A stretch of 64,000 nucleotides of DNA, taken from assembly GCA_017411805.1 (NCBI GenBank), contig JAFQPI010000066.1, forward strand, positions 1-64,000, given 5' to 3'. Under the pieces are notes generated by a model that saw only the letters and a list, made by a program, of their open reading frames with translations, made no database searches and was not told where the DNA came from. Shown here piece after piece: positions 57,681 through 64,000 of this stretch (its first letter is position 1; the number at the start of each line of letters is the position of its first letter). Source of the stretch: Clostridia bacterium (GTDB lineage: Bacteria; Bacillota; Clostridia; Oscillospirales; CAG-272). Position numbers and translations under genes: made by a program.

Positions 57681-58620
57681 TGGGTGCTTCAACCGAATCA
57701 AGCACAAATTCGATCAGCTTTTCGTTTGTATCCGACATTCTGACGGTGCTCTGTGTGCGCGAGATGATCCTATGCGCGAGAACGGGTACGGCTACGCGGC
57801 GTACGTCATCGGGGAGACAATAGTCGCGTCCGTCGCAAGCAGCGGCGATTCTTGCGGCATTCAGAAGCGCAAGTGTGCCACGGGGGCTGACACCCATCGA
57901 AATGCGGTTATTGTTTCTCGTTGCGTCAACGATTCGGAGGATATAATCCTTGACGGGCTCGGTCACGGTCACGCCGCGGCAAGCCGCGTTCGCCGCGACG
58001 ATATCCGCGGAAGTGCAAACGGCGCCCAGTGAATCAAGCGGAACTTGCGAGCCGTGGATATCCATCATCGACATCTCGCTGTCGCGATCGGGGTAGCCGA
58101 GTGCGAGCTTCATGAAGAAACGGTCGGTCTGTGCCTCGGGAAGCGGGAAGGTACCCTGCGACTCGATCGGGTTCTGCGTTGCGATGACAAAGAAGGTGTC
58201 GGCAAGCTTATACGTCACGCCGTCAACGGTAGTCTGACGCTCTCCCATACATTCAAGAAGAGCCGACTGGGTTCGCGGGGTGGTGCGGTTGATCTCGTCG
58301 GCAATAAGAATATTCGTGAAAACGGGACCCGGACGGAATACGAAATCCGAGGTCTTCTGGTCAAAGAAATTGATACCCGTGATGTCGGAGGGCAGAAGGT
58401 CGGGGGTGAACTGAATTCTCTTCACGTCGCCCGAGATCGACTTCGCCAGCGCGCGTGCGAGCGTGGTCTTGCCCGTGCCGGGGATGTCGTCGAGAAGGAC
58501 GTGTCCGCCCGCGATCAGCGAGATAACGATCAGCTCGATCTCGCGCTTCTTGCCGAATATAACGCGGCTAACGTTTTCTGTAATATTTGCGGAAAGACTC
58601 GCAACAGAGGTAATATCCAT
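57670..58620 (-). CDS. MoxR family AAA+ ATPase
   Basis: 316 residues. Walker A LLDDIPGTGKTTLARAL, the FTPDLLPSDITGINFFD segment, Walker B NILIADEINRTTPRTQSALLECM, sensor ATQNPIESQGTFPLPEAQTDRFFMKL and the late ISMGVSPRGTLALLNAARIAA. MoxR ATPases remodel or load cofactors into a membrane complex built with DUF58 proteins. The ATG at 58620 follows AAAGGA. It has a perfect promoter. Its last codons lie inside a repeat hairpin, and its usual partner gene is beyond the island. Confidence 0.92.
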   Translation of the reverse strand: MDITSVASLSANITENVSRVIFGKKREIELIVISLIAGGHVLLDDIPGTGKTTLARALAKSISGDVKRIQFTPDLLPSDITGINFFDQKTSDFVFRPGPVFTNILIADEINRTTPRTQSALLECMGERQTTVDGVTYKLADTFFVIATQNPIESQGTFPLPEAQTDRFFMKLALGYPDRDSEMSMMDIHGSQVPLDSLGAVCTSADIVAANAACRGVTVTEPVKDYILRIVDATRNNNRISMGVSPRGTLALLNAARIAAACDGRDYCLPDDVRRVAVPVLAHRIISRTQSTVRMSDTNEKLIEFVLDSVEAPIGR

Positions 58621-58661
58621 TTTATTTAATCCTTTCAAGGTATTAAAATTTCGCTATTCAA

Positions 58662-58690
58662 ATTATAACATACAGTCACGTGATTGTCAA
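58662..58690 (-). promoter_or_regulatory. Promoter of moxR
   Basis: Minus strand TTGACA (58685-58690), 17 nt, TATAAT (58662-58667). Confidence 0.9.
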
Positions 58691-58802
58691 TAGGAATTTC
58701 AAAACTTTTTCGTGATTTTTTAATATTTTATTCGGAATTGATTAACCGATACGCACTCGGGGCATAAACTGTTGATGAAAACATATTTGTGAGGACTGAA
58801 AG

Positions 58803-59270
58803 ATGACAAACAATTCACATCAGAAGAATATTCCGCTTGCCAACGAAGCCGCAAGGGCACGCGCGGGCGAGCTCAATTCGATCTCAGAATACCTTTACTT
58901 ATCTATAGTTTTTGCCGATGCCCTGCCCGAGCTTTCTGAATATTTCGAGAGGCTCGCCATGGAGGAGATGCATCATCACCGCGCCCTCGGCGAGTTGATC
59001 CTCCGCCTCGGGTGCGATCCCGCCGAGAGGAGTGCCGTGCGCAATTCGGGCAAGATCAACCTCTGCGAGGACCGCGACAGCCGCGCGCCCGTCGCCGCAA
59101 CACGTGCGCTGAAGAACAACATTATGGACGAAAGGCGCGCCTCGGAAAACTACCGCCGACTCGCCGCAATAGCCGAACGCAGCGGTGACCTTGCGGCAGC
59201 ATCGCTGTTCTCCAAGCTCTCGGCAGACGAAGCAAGACACGCGAAGGAGCAGGAGGGGATGCTTTCTTAG
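58803..59270 (+). CDS. Ferritin-like four-helix-bundle protein
   Basis: 155 residues. Two halves each carry iron-ligand patterns: ELNSISEYLYLSIVFADALPELSEYFERLAMEEMHHHRALGE (Glu and E-x-x-H, seen as EEMHHHR) and DERRASENYRRLAAIAERSGD with LSADEARHAKEQE. That matches rubrerythrin/ferritin-like di-iron domains without a rubredoxin tail. Possible roles are iron storage, peroxide reduction or spore coat manganese catalase-like activity; the sequence does not decide. GAGGAC precedes the ATG. Single gene. Confidence 0.82.
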   Translation: MTNNSHQKNIPLANEAARARAGELNSISEYLYLSIVFADALPELSEYFERLAMEEMHHHRALGELILRLGCDPAERSAVRNSGKINLCEDRDSRAPVAATRALKNNIMDERRASENYRRLAAIAERSGDLAAASLFSKLSADEARHAKEQEGMLS

Positions 59271-59395
59271 GGAAGAGATAAGAGAGAAGAGGTAAGAAGT
59301 GAGGTGAATTTCCTCGCTGAAGCTTCGGAAATTTTCAATTTATAAAGAATTTTCTGCTTCAGAACGCTTTGCAAAAGACTCCGCACACTTTAACT
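59271..59395. repeat. AT-rich non-coding repeat segment
   Basis: GAGGTAAGAAGTGAGGTGAA followed by TTTCCTCGCT and GGAAATTTTCAATTTAT resembles segments near 8060-8140, 42540-42600 and 1733-1775. No gene is visible. Confidence 0.45.
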
Positions 59396-59571
59396 CCCCT
59401 CCTCGGTTTACGAGGAGGGGGCGGGGGTGGAGTCCAGATTTGCAGATGCACAATTACATAGACGTCGATCTCACCAATATAGCTGAATTAAATTTAAGCA
59501 CTTACGAGACTTCCCCCGCCCGGTTTACGGGAGGGGGAGCGAGGGGGTGGGTCCCTCTTGAAGGGCGCACG
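59396..59571 (+). repeat. GTTTA-hairpin repeat element, compact copy
   Basis: Hairpin CCCCTCCTCG-GTTTA-CGAGGAGGGG (59396-59420), then GCGGGGGTGGAGTCC and GATTTGCAGATGCACAATTA, then a second hairpin CCCCCGCCCG-GTTTA-CGGGAGGGGG (59513-59537), GGGGGTGGGTCC and GGGCGCACGAAATTT. The first and last parts match the element at 26712. Confidence 0.78.
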
Positions 59572-59632
59572 AAATTTCACCGTCCAAGCATTATTTCCAC
59601 ACTGCCATTATACCACAAAATCACCTGAAAAA

Positions 59633-59670
59633 CGAATTTTGGGATAAAACGTATGTTTTTTGGGATAAAT
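59633..59670 (+). repeat. 39-bp repeat with paired TTTTGGGATAAA motifs, copy 2
   Basis: Two TTTTGGGATAAA motifs about 20 nt apart with ACGTATGT between; nearly identical to the copy at 37132-37170. Confidence 0.75.
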
Positions 59671-59684
59671 AACGTTTTTTCATC

Positions 59685-59717
59685 AAAAAAGCCGAGGTAT
59701 GATGCCTCGGCTTTTTT
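59685..59717. terminator. Terminator of the aldolase-sialidase-PHP operon
   Basis: AGCCGAGG/CCTCGGCT stem between A6 and T6 tracts, just past the stop codon of the PHP gene on the minus strand. Confidence 0.87.
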
Positions 59718-59723
59718 ATACGG

Positions 59724-60392
59724 TCAGAGCTCTGTTCCAACCGAAAGGATGAGCTTTCTCTCAAAGACAAGCCGCAAATACTGCTCTATGCTCTCGATCT
59801 TTTCCTCGGAAAGCGTTGCGGAAATACCAACGTCCTCGGGTCTGTGAGCATCCGAGCCGATCGTCAGCGGCAGATCATATTCCTTTGCGACCTTCACGGT
59901 TCTTTCATTATAATTATCCTTGCGCAGGTTGAAATTGATCTCAAAGCCGTCAACGTGATGCGGATGGGGCACGCACTTCTCCGCTCTGTGCGAATGCGCC
60001 TGAATGATGGTTATGCCGTGTGCCTTGAGATGCGCGTAAAGCTCGTCGATATCGATATCGAAAATATCCTCGCGGAGCTTGAGGAACTCGCGCGTTACAC
60101 CGTAAAGCAGATAATGATTCTTATGGAAGCTGAGCTCGACCGAGAAAAGAACGGTAAGACCTATGCGGTCACCCTCCGCCTTTGCCTCGAGGTAAGCATC
60201 GCAGAGCTTATCCACCTTCTCTGCAAAGGTAAGATGCTCGCCGAGCTTCTTGAAATGATGGGGAGAAAAATGATCGGAAACGATGACGGTATCGTAGCCC
60301 GCCTCCTTGAAAAGTCTGACCTGCTCGACGGGAGTAAGCTGCGCGCAGGATGATACGGGATAGGTATGCAGATGTGCTTCGGTTTTATACAA
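59724..60392 (-). CDS. PHP domain phosphoesterase
   Basis: 222 residues. Metal-binding motifs of the PHP family in order: EAHLHTYPVS, TVIVSDHFSPHH, VELSFHKN, IIQAHSHRAEKCVPHPHH and TIGSDAHRPEDVG. Members hydrolyse phosphate esters such as histidinol phosphate or nucleotide phosphates using two or three metals. The start codon is TTG, with a strong GAGGAG 7 nt upstream. It is the last gene of an operon after the sialidase-like gene (18-nt gap). Substrate not evident. Confidence 0.88.
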   Translation of the reverse strand: MYKTEAHLHTYPVSSCAQLTPVEQVRLFKEAGYDTVIVSDHFSPHHFKKLGEHLTFAEKVDKLCDAYLEAKAEGDRIGLTVLFSVELSFHKNHYLLYGVTREFLKLREDIFDIDIDELYAHLKAHGITIIQAHSHRAEKCVPHPHHVDGFEINFNLRKDNYNERTVKVAKEYDLPLTIGSDAHRPEDVGISATLSEEKIESIEQYLRLVFERKLILSVGTEL

Positions 60393-60410
60393 AATAAGCT
60401 CCTCTTTTCA

Positions 60411-61358
60411 TTAAATTTCAATTTCCGCGTAAACGATCTTTTTGCGGTTATAGGTATAAACGATATGCAAACGTCCGCCGCACTCAACGACCGAGGGATA
60501 TGCAAATCCACCCTCATCGGTTTCAAGATCGAGAATTTTTTCAAAGCTCTCGCCGTTATTATCCGAAATATAGAGCGAAAGCGGCGTTCTCGGACCCCAA
60601 TTCTTTTCTACGGGATTACAAAGAAGCACGATCCTTCCGTCGGAGAGCTTCACGCAATCTATTCCGCTGTTATTGTTCGGCATATCGGTGGGATATATCG
60701 GCGACCAGCTCTCGCCGTGATCCTTTGAATCCGAGCGGTAAATTCTGCCGATATTGGAGCGTATAAGCGCGTGGATATTGCCCTCCGAGCTTTCCCAAAG
60801 AGTCGGCTGGATGACGTTGATCTTCTCCGCTCCCTCGAGAGTCACGGGGATATCGCGCTTACGCCATTCTTTGCCGTCATAAATATCGACAAAGCAACGC
60901 CAGGGGCCTCTCTCCGTAGATCCCGGAGCAAGGATATTACCGTTCGAGATGCGTATGGGCTTATTTTTGACGGGGCCTCTGCCTCCGCTCACGTCGCCCG
61001 GTACAAGCTCGCGCGGCTCCGACCAGGTTTCGCCGAAGTCCTTCGACGTTATATACCTCGTGTGCCAATCGGCAATGGGGTAGCCCATTTTATAAAAGAG
61101 CACGATCTCTCCGTTCATTTGGAAAAGGACGGGATTCCAATGCTGAACGCCGACCTCGGGAGTAACGGCGCGCGGATCGCTCCATTTTCCGTCCTCAAAT
61201 CTGCTGACAAAGATGAGAACGTCGGGATTTGCCTCCTTTGTTCCCGCAAACCAAGCCGCGAGCCTTCTGCCGTCCTCGCCGACGATAACGGTCGATGCGT
61301 GGCATTCGGGTGTCGGAAGCGGCTCGCCGAAGATAAATTCCTGCTTTATGAGCCTCAT
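60411..61358 (-). CDS. Sialidase-fold (BNR-repeat) protein
   Basis: 315 residues, six-bladed propeller type. Several Asp-box repeats are visible: SKDFGETWSEP, SDSKDHGESWSPI and SDNNGESFEKI. Opening FGEPLPTPECHASTVI and the segment GGRGPVKNKPIRISNGNILAPGSTE fit the exo-alpha-sialidase-like group that also includes other glycosidases. There is no signal peptide, so it works inside the cell. Sialic acid is only one possible substrate. GGAGG overlaps the end of the aldolase gene, whose stop is 1 nt upstream. Confidence 0.83.
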   Translation of the reverse strand: MRLIKQEFIFGEPLPTPECHASTVIVGEDGRRLAAWFAGTKEANPDVLIFVSRFEDGKWSDPRAVTPEVGVQHWNPVLFQMNGEIVLFYKMGYPIADWHTRYITSKDFGETWSEPRELVPGDVSGGRGPVKNKPIRISNGNILAPGSTERGPWRCFVDIYDGKEWRKRDIPVTLEGAEKINVIQPTLWESSEGNIHALIRSNIGRIYRSDSKDHGESWSPIYPTDMPNNNSGIDCVKLSDGRIVLLCNPVEKNWGPRTPLSLYISDNNGESFEKILDLETDEGGFAYPSVVECGGRLHIVYTYNRKKIVYAEIEI

Positions 61359-61359
61359 C

Positions 61360-62136
61360 TTACGCCTCCATATGATACTTCTGAAGCAGATTTCTCGTAT
61401 TCTTCGCGGCGTCAAAAACAAAATTCCAATCGGCGCCGACAGTCATCATATCTATCCCGAGCTCCGACCAGAAACGAAGCGTTTCGGGGCGAAGATCACC
61501 CGTTGCGAGTCCGACGTATTTGCCGTTTTCCTTGACGATCTTGAGCGCCCGGCGGATCTGATCCATCGTTTTATCGCCGAAAACGTTTCCAAGCTCGCCG
61601 AGAGAGCCCGAAAGATCGTTCGGACCGAAGATAAATCCGTCGATATAAGGGATCTTGACTATTTCCTCAAGATTTTCAACGCATTCAACGTGCTCGATCT
61701 GCATAAAGCGGCAAAGCTCGAAGCTTTCCTCGTCGGTATAATACTTGCAGTCGGTCTCGCCGTAGCGGATAGCTCTCATCGGACCGAAGCCGCGAGTACC
61801 GTGGGGCGGATAGAGCGTTGCACCGATCATCTCACGAACCTCCTCGGGCGTTCGCATCATCGGGAATATGATGCCCTCGGGACCCATCTCGAGGATCTTT
61901 TTTGTTACCGTCAGATCGTTTTGCGGCAGTCTTACCACAGATGCCGCACCGACCGACCTTGCCGCATTCAGGTGGCAGAGCACCTCCTTATACGACATAT
62001 AAGTGTGCTCCATATCTATCCAGATGTAGTCATATCCAACGATGCCCATTATCTCGCATAGCGCGGGATCGGTGAGGCTGACGAGCGTACCGCAGGTCTT
62101 CTCACTCTTTTTGATCTTTTCACGAAGAATGTTCAT
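61360..62136 (-). CDS. HpcH/HpaI family aldolase
   Basis: 258 residues. Motifs: GYDYIWIDMEHTYMSY (metal-binding Glu region and His), ASVVRLPQNDLTVTKKILEMGPEGIIFPMM, the loop HGTRGFGP, FMQIEHVECVENLEEI and DGFIFGPNDLSGSLG. These enzymes cleave 2-keto-3-deoxy sugar acids to pyruvate and an aldehyde. In this operon it precedes a sialidase-fold protein and a PHP protein, pointing to breakdown of an acidic sugar; this is inferred. First gene of the operon, with a promoter at 62164. Confidence 0.92.
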   Translation of the reverse strand: MNILREKIKKSEKTCGTLVSLTDPALCEIMGIVGYDYIWIDMEHTYMSYKEVLCHLNAARSVGAASVVRLPQNDLTVTKKILEMGPEGIIFPMMRTPEEVREMIGATLYPPHGTRGFGPMRAIRYGETDCKYYTDEESFELCRFMQIEHVECVENLEEIVKIPYIDGFIFGPNDLSGSLGELGNVFGDKTMDQIRRALKIVKENGKYVGLATGDLRPETLRFWSELGIDMMTVGADWNFVFDAAKNTRNLLQKYHMEA

Positions 62137-62163
62137 AGCGATCTCCTTAGAATTAATAGGATA

Positions 62164-62192
62164 ATAATATCACAAAAAGCCAAAAAAATCAA
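62164..62192 (-). promoter_or_regulatory. Promoter of the aldolase operon
   Basis: Minus strand TTGATT (62187-62192), 17 nt, TATTAT (62164-62169). Confidence 0.7.
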
Positions 62193-62200
62193 GGGCTTCC

Positions 62201-62229
62201 TTGACAATCTTTATTCCTTTTGATATAAT
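62201..62229 (+). promoter_or_regulatory. Promoter of the P-loop kinase / DUF4838 operon
   Basis: TTGACA (62201-62206), 17 nt, TATAAT (62224-62229), perfect consensus. It starts 9 nt from the divergent aldolase promoter. Confidence 0.92.
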
Positions 62230-62253
62230 AAAGAAAAAAACGGAGGTGGCCTG

Positions 62254-62742
62254 ATGAGGCGCATTATGATAATCGGCTGTCCCGGAAGCGGAAAGAGCAC
62301 TTTCGCCCGTGCTTTGTCAGGAAAGACGGGGCTGCCGCTTCACTACCTCGATATGATGTATTGGAATCCCGACCGCACGACAAAGCCTAAGGAAGAATTC
62401 CGCGCGGCACTCCGAGAAACCGTTGCTCTGCCCGAATGGATCATCGACGGCAACTACGGCTCGACGCTCGAGCTCCGTATGGAAGCCTGCGACACCGTCA
62501 TCTTCCTCGATTACCCTGTCGAGGTCTGCATCGCGGGTGTAGAAGCGCGCCGCGGCAAGCCTCGCGCGGACATGCCGTGGGTCGAGACCGAGCCCGACCT
62601 CGAATTCATCGAGTTTATCAGGAAATTCAACGAGGAAAGCCGCCCGAGGGTCATCGAATTGCTTGAAAAATACAAGGAAAAGAATATTATCATCTTCAAG
62701 TCAAGACAGGAATCCGAAGACTTTTTAAGGAGTTTATCATGA
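62254..62742 (+). CDS. P-loop nucleotide kinase-like protein (topology modulation / FlaR-like)
   Basis: 162 residues. Walker A IIGCPGSGKSTFARAL; then LPLHYLDMMYWNPDRT, WIIDGNYGSTLELRMEACDTVIFLDYP, which is typical of the group annotated as topology modulation proteins and related to adenylate kinases. The true substrate of this group is not established. GGAGG precedes the ATG. The stop overlaps the start of the DUF4838 gene (ATGA), so the two are translationally coupled. Confidence 0.87.
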   Translation: MRRIMIIGCPGSGKSTFARALSGKTGLPLHYLDMMYWNPDRTTKPKEEFRAALRETVALPEWIIDGNYGSTLELRMEACDTVIFLDYPVEVCIAGVEARRGKPRADMPWVETEPDLEFIEFIRKFNEESRPRVIELLEKYKEKNIIIFKSRQESEDFLRSLS

Positions 62743-64000
62743 TGAAACGACTGATCTGCTGTATGCTTGCGCTGATAATGCTTCCCGCCGCCGTCTCCTG
62801 CTCTCCCGATACGGGCAAGATCACGACCGACGAGGATGTATCAACACCTAAAATTCCCGACGAAACTACAGAAGAACCCGAAGAAACCGAAGAACCTTTT
62901 ATCATCAAGGAGGATACGCTTGTGTTTGTACAGAACAATATTTCCGAATACGTGATCATCCGCCCCGAGGGCTCGACCGAATCGAATATCAAGGCGGCGT
63001 CAGAGCTTCAAGGCTACCTAAAAAAGATCTCGGGAGTTGAGCTTCCCGTATTGACCGATGCCGAAACCGAAAAGGAATACGAGATCCTCGTCGGCTACAC
63101 AAACCGCTCGGCAGAGGGTCAGTTTGACACAAAGAAGCTCGGCGCGGAGGGATTTGTCATCGAAACCGTAGGCAAGAAGCTCTTCATCGCGGGAAGCGGT
63201 GTTCGCGGCGCGCTCTACGGTGTCTATACCTTTCTCGAGAACTACCTCAGCTGTCGCTTCTACGCATCCGATTACGAAAAGATCCCCGTACGCGACGTTC
63301 TCGGTGTTCAGCCGATCGAGCGCGACGAGCAGATACCTGTCTTCGAATACCGCGACATCGACTTCGTAACCTCGCGTCAGAACAATTTCCAGCCAAAGCT
63401 CAAGCTCAACGGCGTCTACAACAACTCCCCCGCGGAATACGGCGGAAAGATCGAGTACATCGGCGGCTTCGTGCATACCCTTGAAAACTGGATCTCGGTC
63501 AAGGAATACTTCGCCGATCATCCCGAGTATTTTGCTCTTAATGAAGACGGCACGCGTCAGAGCGGCTGGGGTGCACAGCCCTGCCTCTCCAACCCCGACG
63601 TAATGGATCTCGTCAAAGAAAAGGTCCGCTCCCTGCTCAAGGATCGCCCCGACGCCAAGATCATCTCGATCTCACAGCCCGATAACGGCACGGCGCAGAA
63701 GCCCTGTATGTGCCCCGAATGTCGGAAGATCTATGAAGAGGAGGGCGCGTTTTCGGGCGCGCAGATCCGTTTTGTCAACGCGATCGCAGAAGAGTTCGCA
63801 GCTGACTATCCCGATCTGAAATTCGACACCCTCGCATATCACCACACCAGGAGCATCTGCAAGACTCCGCCCGCTGACAACGTCATAGTCCGCTTCTGCA
63901 CCATCGAATGCTGCTTCTCGCATCCTCTCGGCACCTGTCGTGACGTATACGCTATGGCGGGAAGCGAAAAGACGATCTCCGAGGACATTTCGGATTGGGC
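62739..64000 (+). CDS. DUF4838 lipoprotein, putative glycan-processing protein (3' end beyond window)
   Basis: At least 420 residues, truncated by the window end. The signal peptide ends in the lipobox VSC, then an acidic Glu/Pro/Thr linker. The first domain resembles the N-terminal domain of GH67 alpha-glucuronidases: KAASELQGYLKKISGVELPV, EYEILVGYTNR and GVRGALYGVYTFLENYLSCRF. The next part is DUF4838: FVHTLENWISVKEYFADHPEYF, ISISQPDNGTAQKPCMCPECRKIY (a Cys-x-Cys-xx-Cys group) and FDTLAYHHTR. Family members are probably secreted glycan-active proteins. AAGGAG precedes overlapping ATGs at 62739 and 62742. Confidence 0.87.
   Translation, partial: MMKRLICCMLALIMLPAAVSCSPDTGKITTDEDVSTPKIPDETTEEPEETEEPFIIKEDTLVFVQNNISEYVIIRPEGSTESNIKAASELQGYLKKISGVELPVLTDAETEKEYEILVGYTNRSAEGQFDTKKLGAEGFVIETVGKKLFIAGSGVRGALYGVYTFLENYLSCRFYASDYEKIPVRDVLGVQPIERDEQIPVFEYRDIDFVTSRQNNFQPKLKLNGVYNNSPAEYGGKIEYIGGFVHTLENWISVKEYFADHPEYFALNEDGTRQSGWGAQPCLSNPDVMDLVKEKVRSLLKDRPDAKIISISQPDNGTAQKPCMCPECRKIYEEEGAFSGAQIRFVNAIAEEFAADYPDLKFDTLAYHHTRSICKTPPADNVIVRFCTIECCFSHPLGTCRDVYAMAGSEKTISEDISDW

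Overview
The window looks like a chromosomal segment of an endospore-forming Clostridia bacterium (Bacillota), most likely a gut-type, uncultured relative of the Oscillospirales. The reasons are a SpoIVB protease gene, strong GGAGG ribosome sites, textbook TTGACA-N17-TATAAT promoters, split transketolase genes, an ECF vitamin transporter component, an HPr-like protein of the clostridial type, and KtrAB. There is no transposase, integrase, phage module or CRISPR array. The mobile-looking content is entirely non-coding: families of palindromic repeats crowded into the intergenic gaps.

Layout. 1-1.8 kb: a tRNA-Ser, then a cobalamin riboswitch controlling a DUF4430 lipoprotein and an ECF S component, which is a B12 uptake unit. 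2-10 kb: a sulfatase, an endonuclease/exonuclease/phosphatase-type lipoprotein, a divergent GyrB/ParE-like topoisomerase subunit, an HPr-fold protein without its phosphorylatable histidine, and a GLUG-repeat surface protein. 10-16 kb: an MBOAT/SGNH membrane pair that has lost its catalytic residues, a LexA-box-controlled HTH gene, and a sugar isomerase-ktrB-ktrA operon. 16-25 kb: an MFS transporter fused to a GH2 glycosidase, AIM24, an ABC exporter with a DUF1854 partner, alanine aminotransferase AlaA, and a PadR-DUF2812-membrane protein operon. 26.7-28.4 kb: a repeat-rich stretch around a ZIP metal transporter.

28-37 kb: split transketolase, a D-amino-acid-type aminotransferase, a DUF6273 surface protein, a TetR regulator with an acyl-CoA ligase, and a possible mobile cassette carrying an AT-rich serine-acetyltransferase-like gene next to cysK. 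37-50 kb: two ABC-FtsX fusion proteins, an internally duplicated lipoprotein, and a translationally coupled marR-ABC-ABC-nuclease-like operon followed by spoIVB. 50-59 kb: a MoxR / DUF58 / large membrane protein unit interrupted by an island of about 3.9 kb holding five small membrane-protein genes. The island is bracketed by inverted copies of a composite repeat. 59-64 kb: a ferritin-like protein, an aldolase-sialidase-PHP operon, and a kinase-like P-loop protein overlapping a DUF4838 lipoprotein that runs off the end.

How the genes work together. Several units are about handling host or diet glycans (sulfatase, GH2 fusion, sialidase-like and DUF4838 proteins, sugar isomerase). Others cover envelope and export functions (four ABC units, GLUG and DUF6273 surface proteins, MBOAT pair) and cofactor or ion uptake (B12, K+, divalent metals). 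The most unusual observations are the four-hairpin repeat family with compensating stem changes, the inverted composite repeats around the island in the moxR operon, the MFS-GH2 fusion, and the paired loss of catalytic residues in the MBOAT and its SGNH partner.
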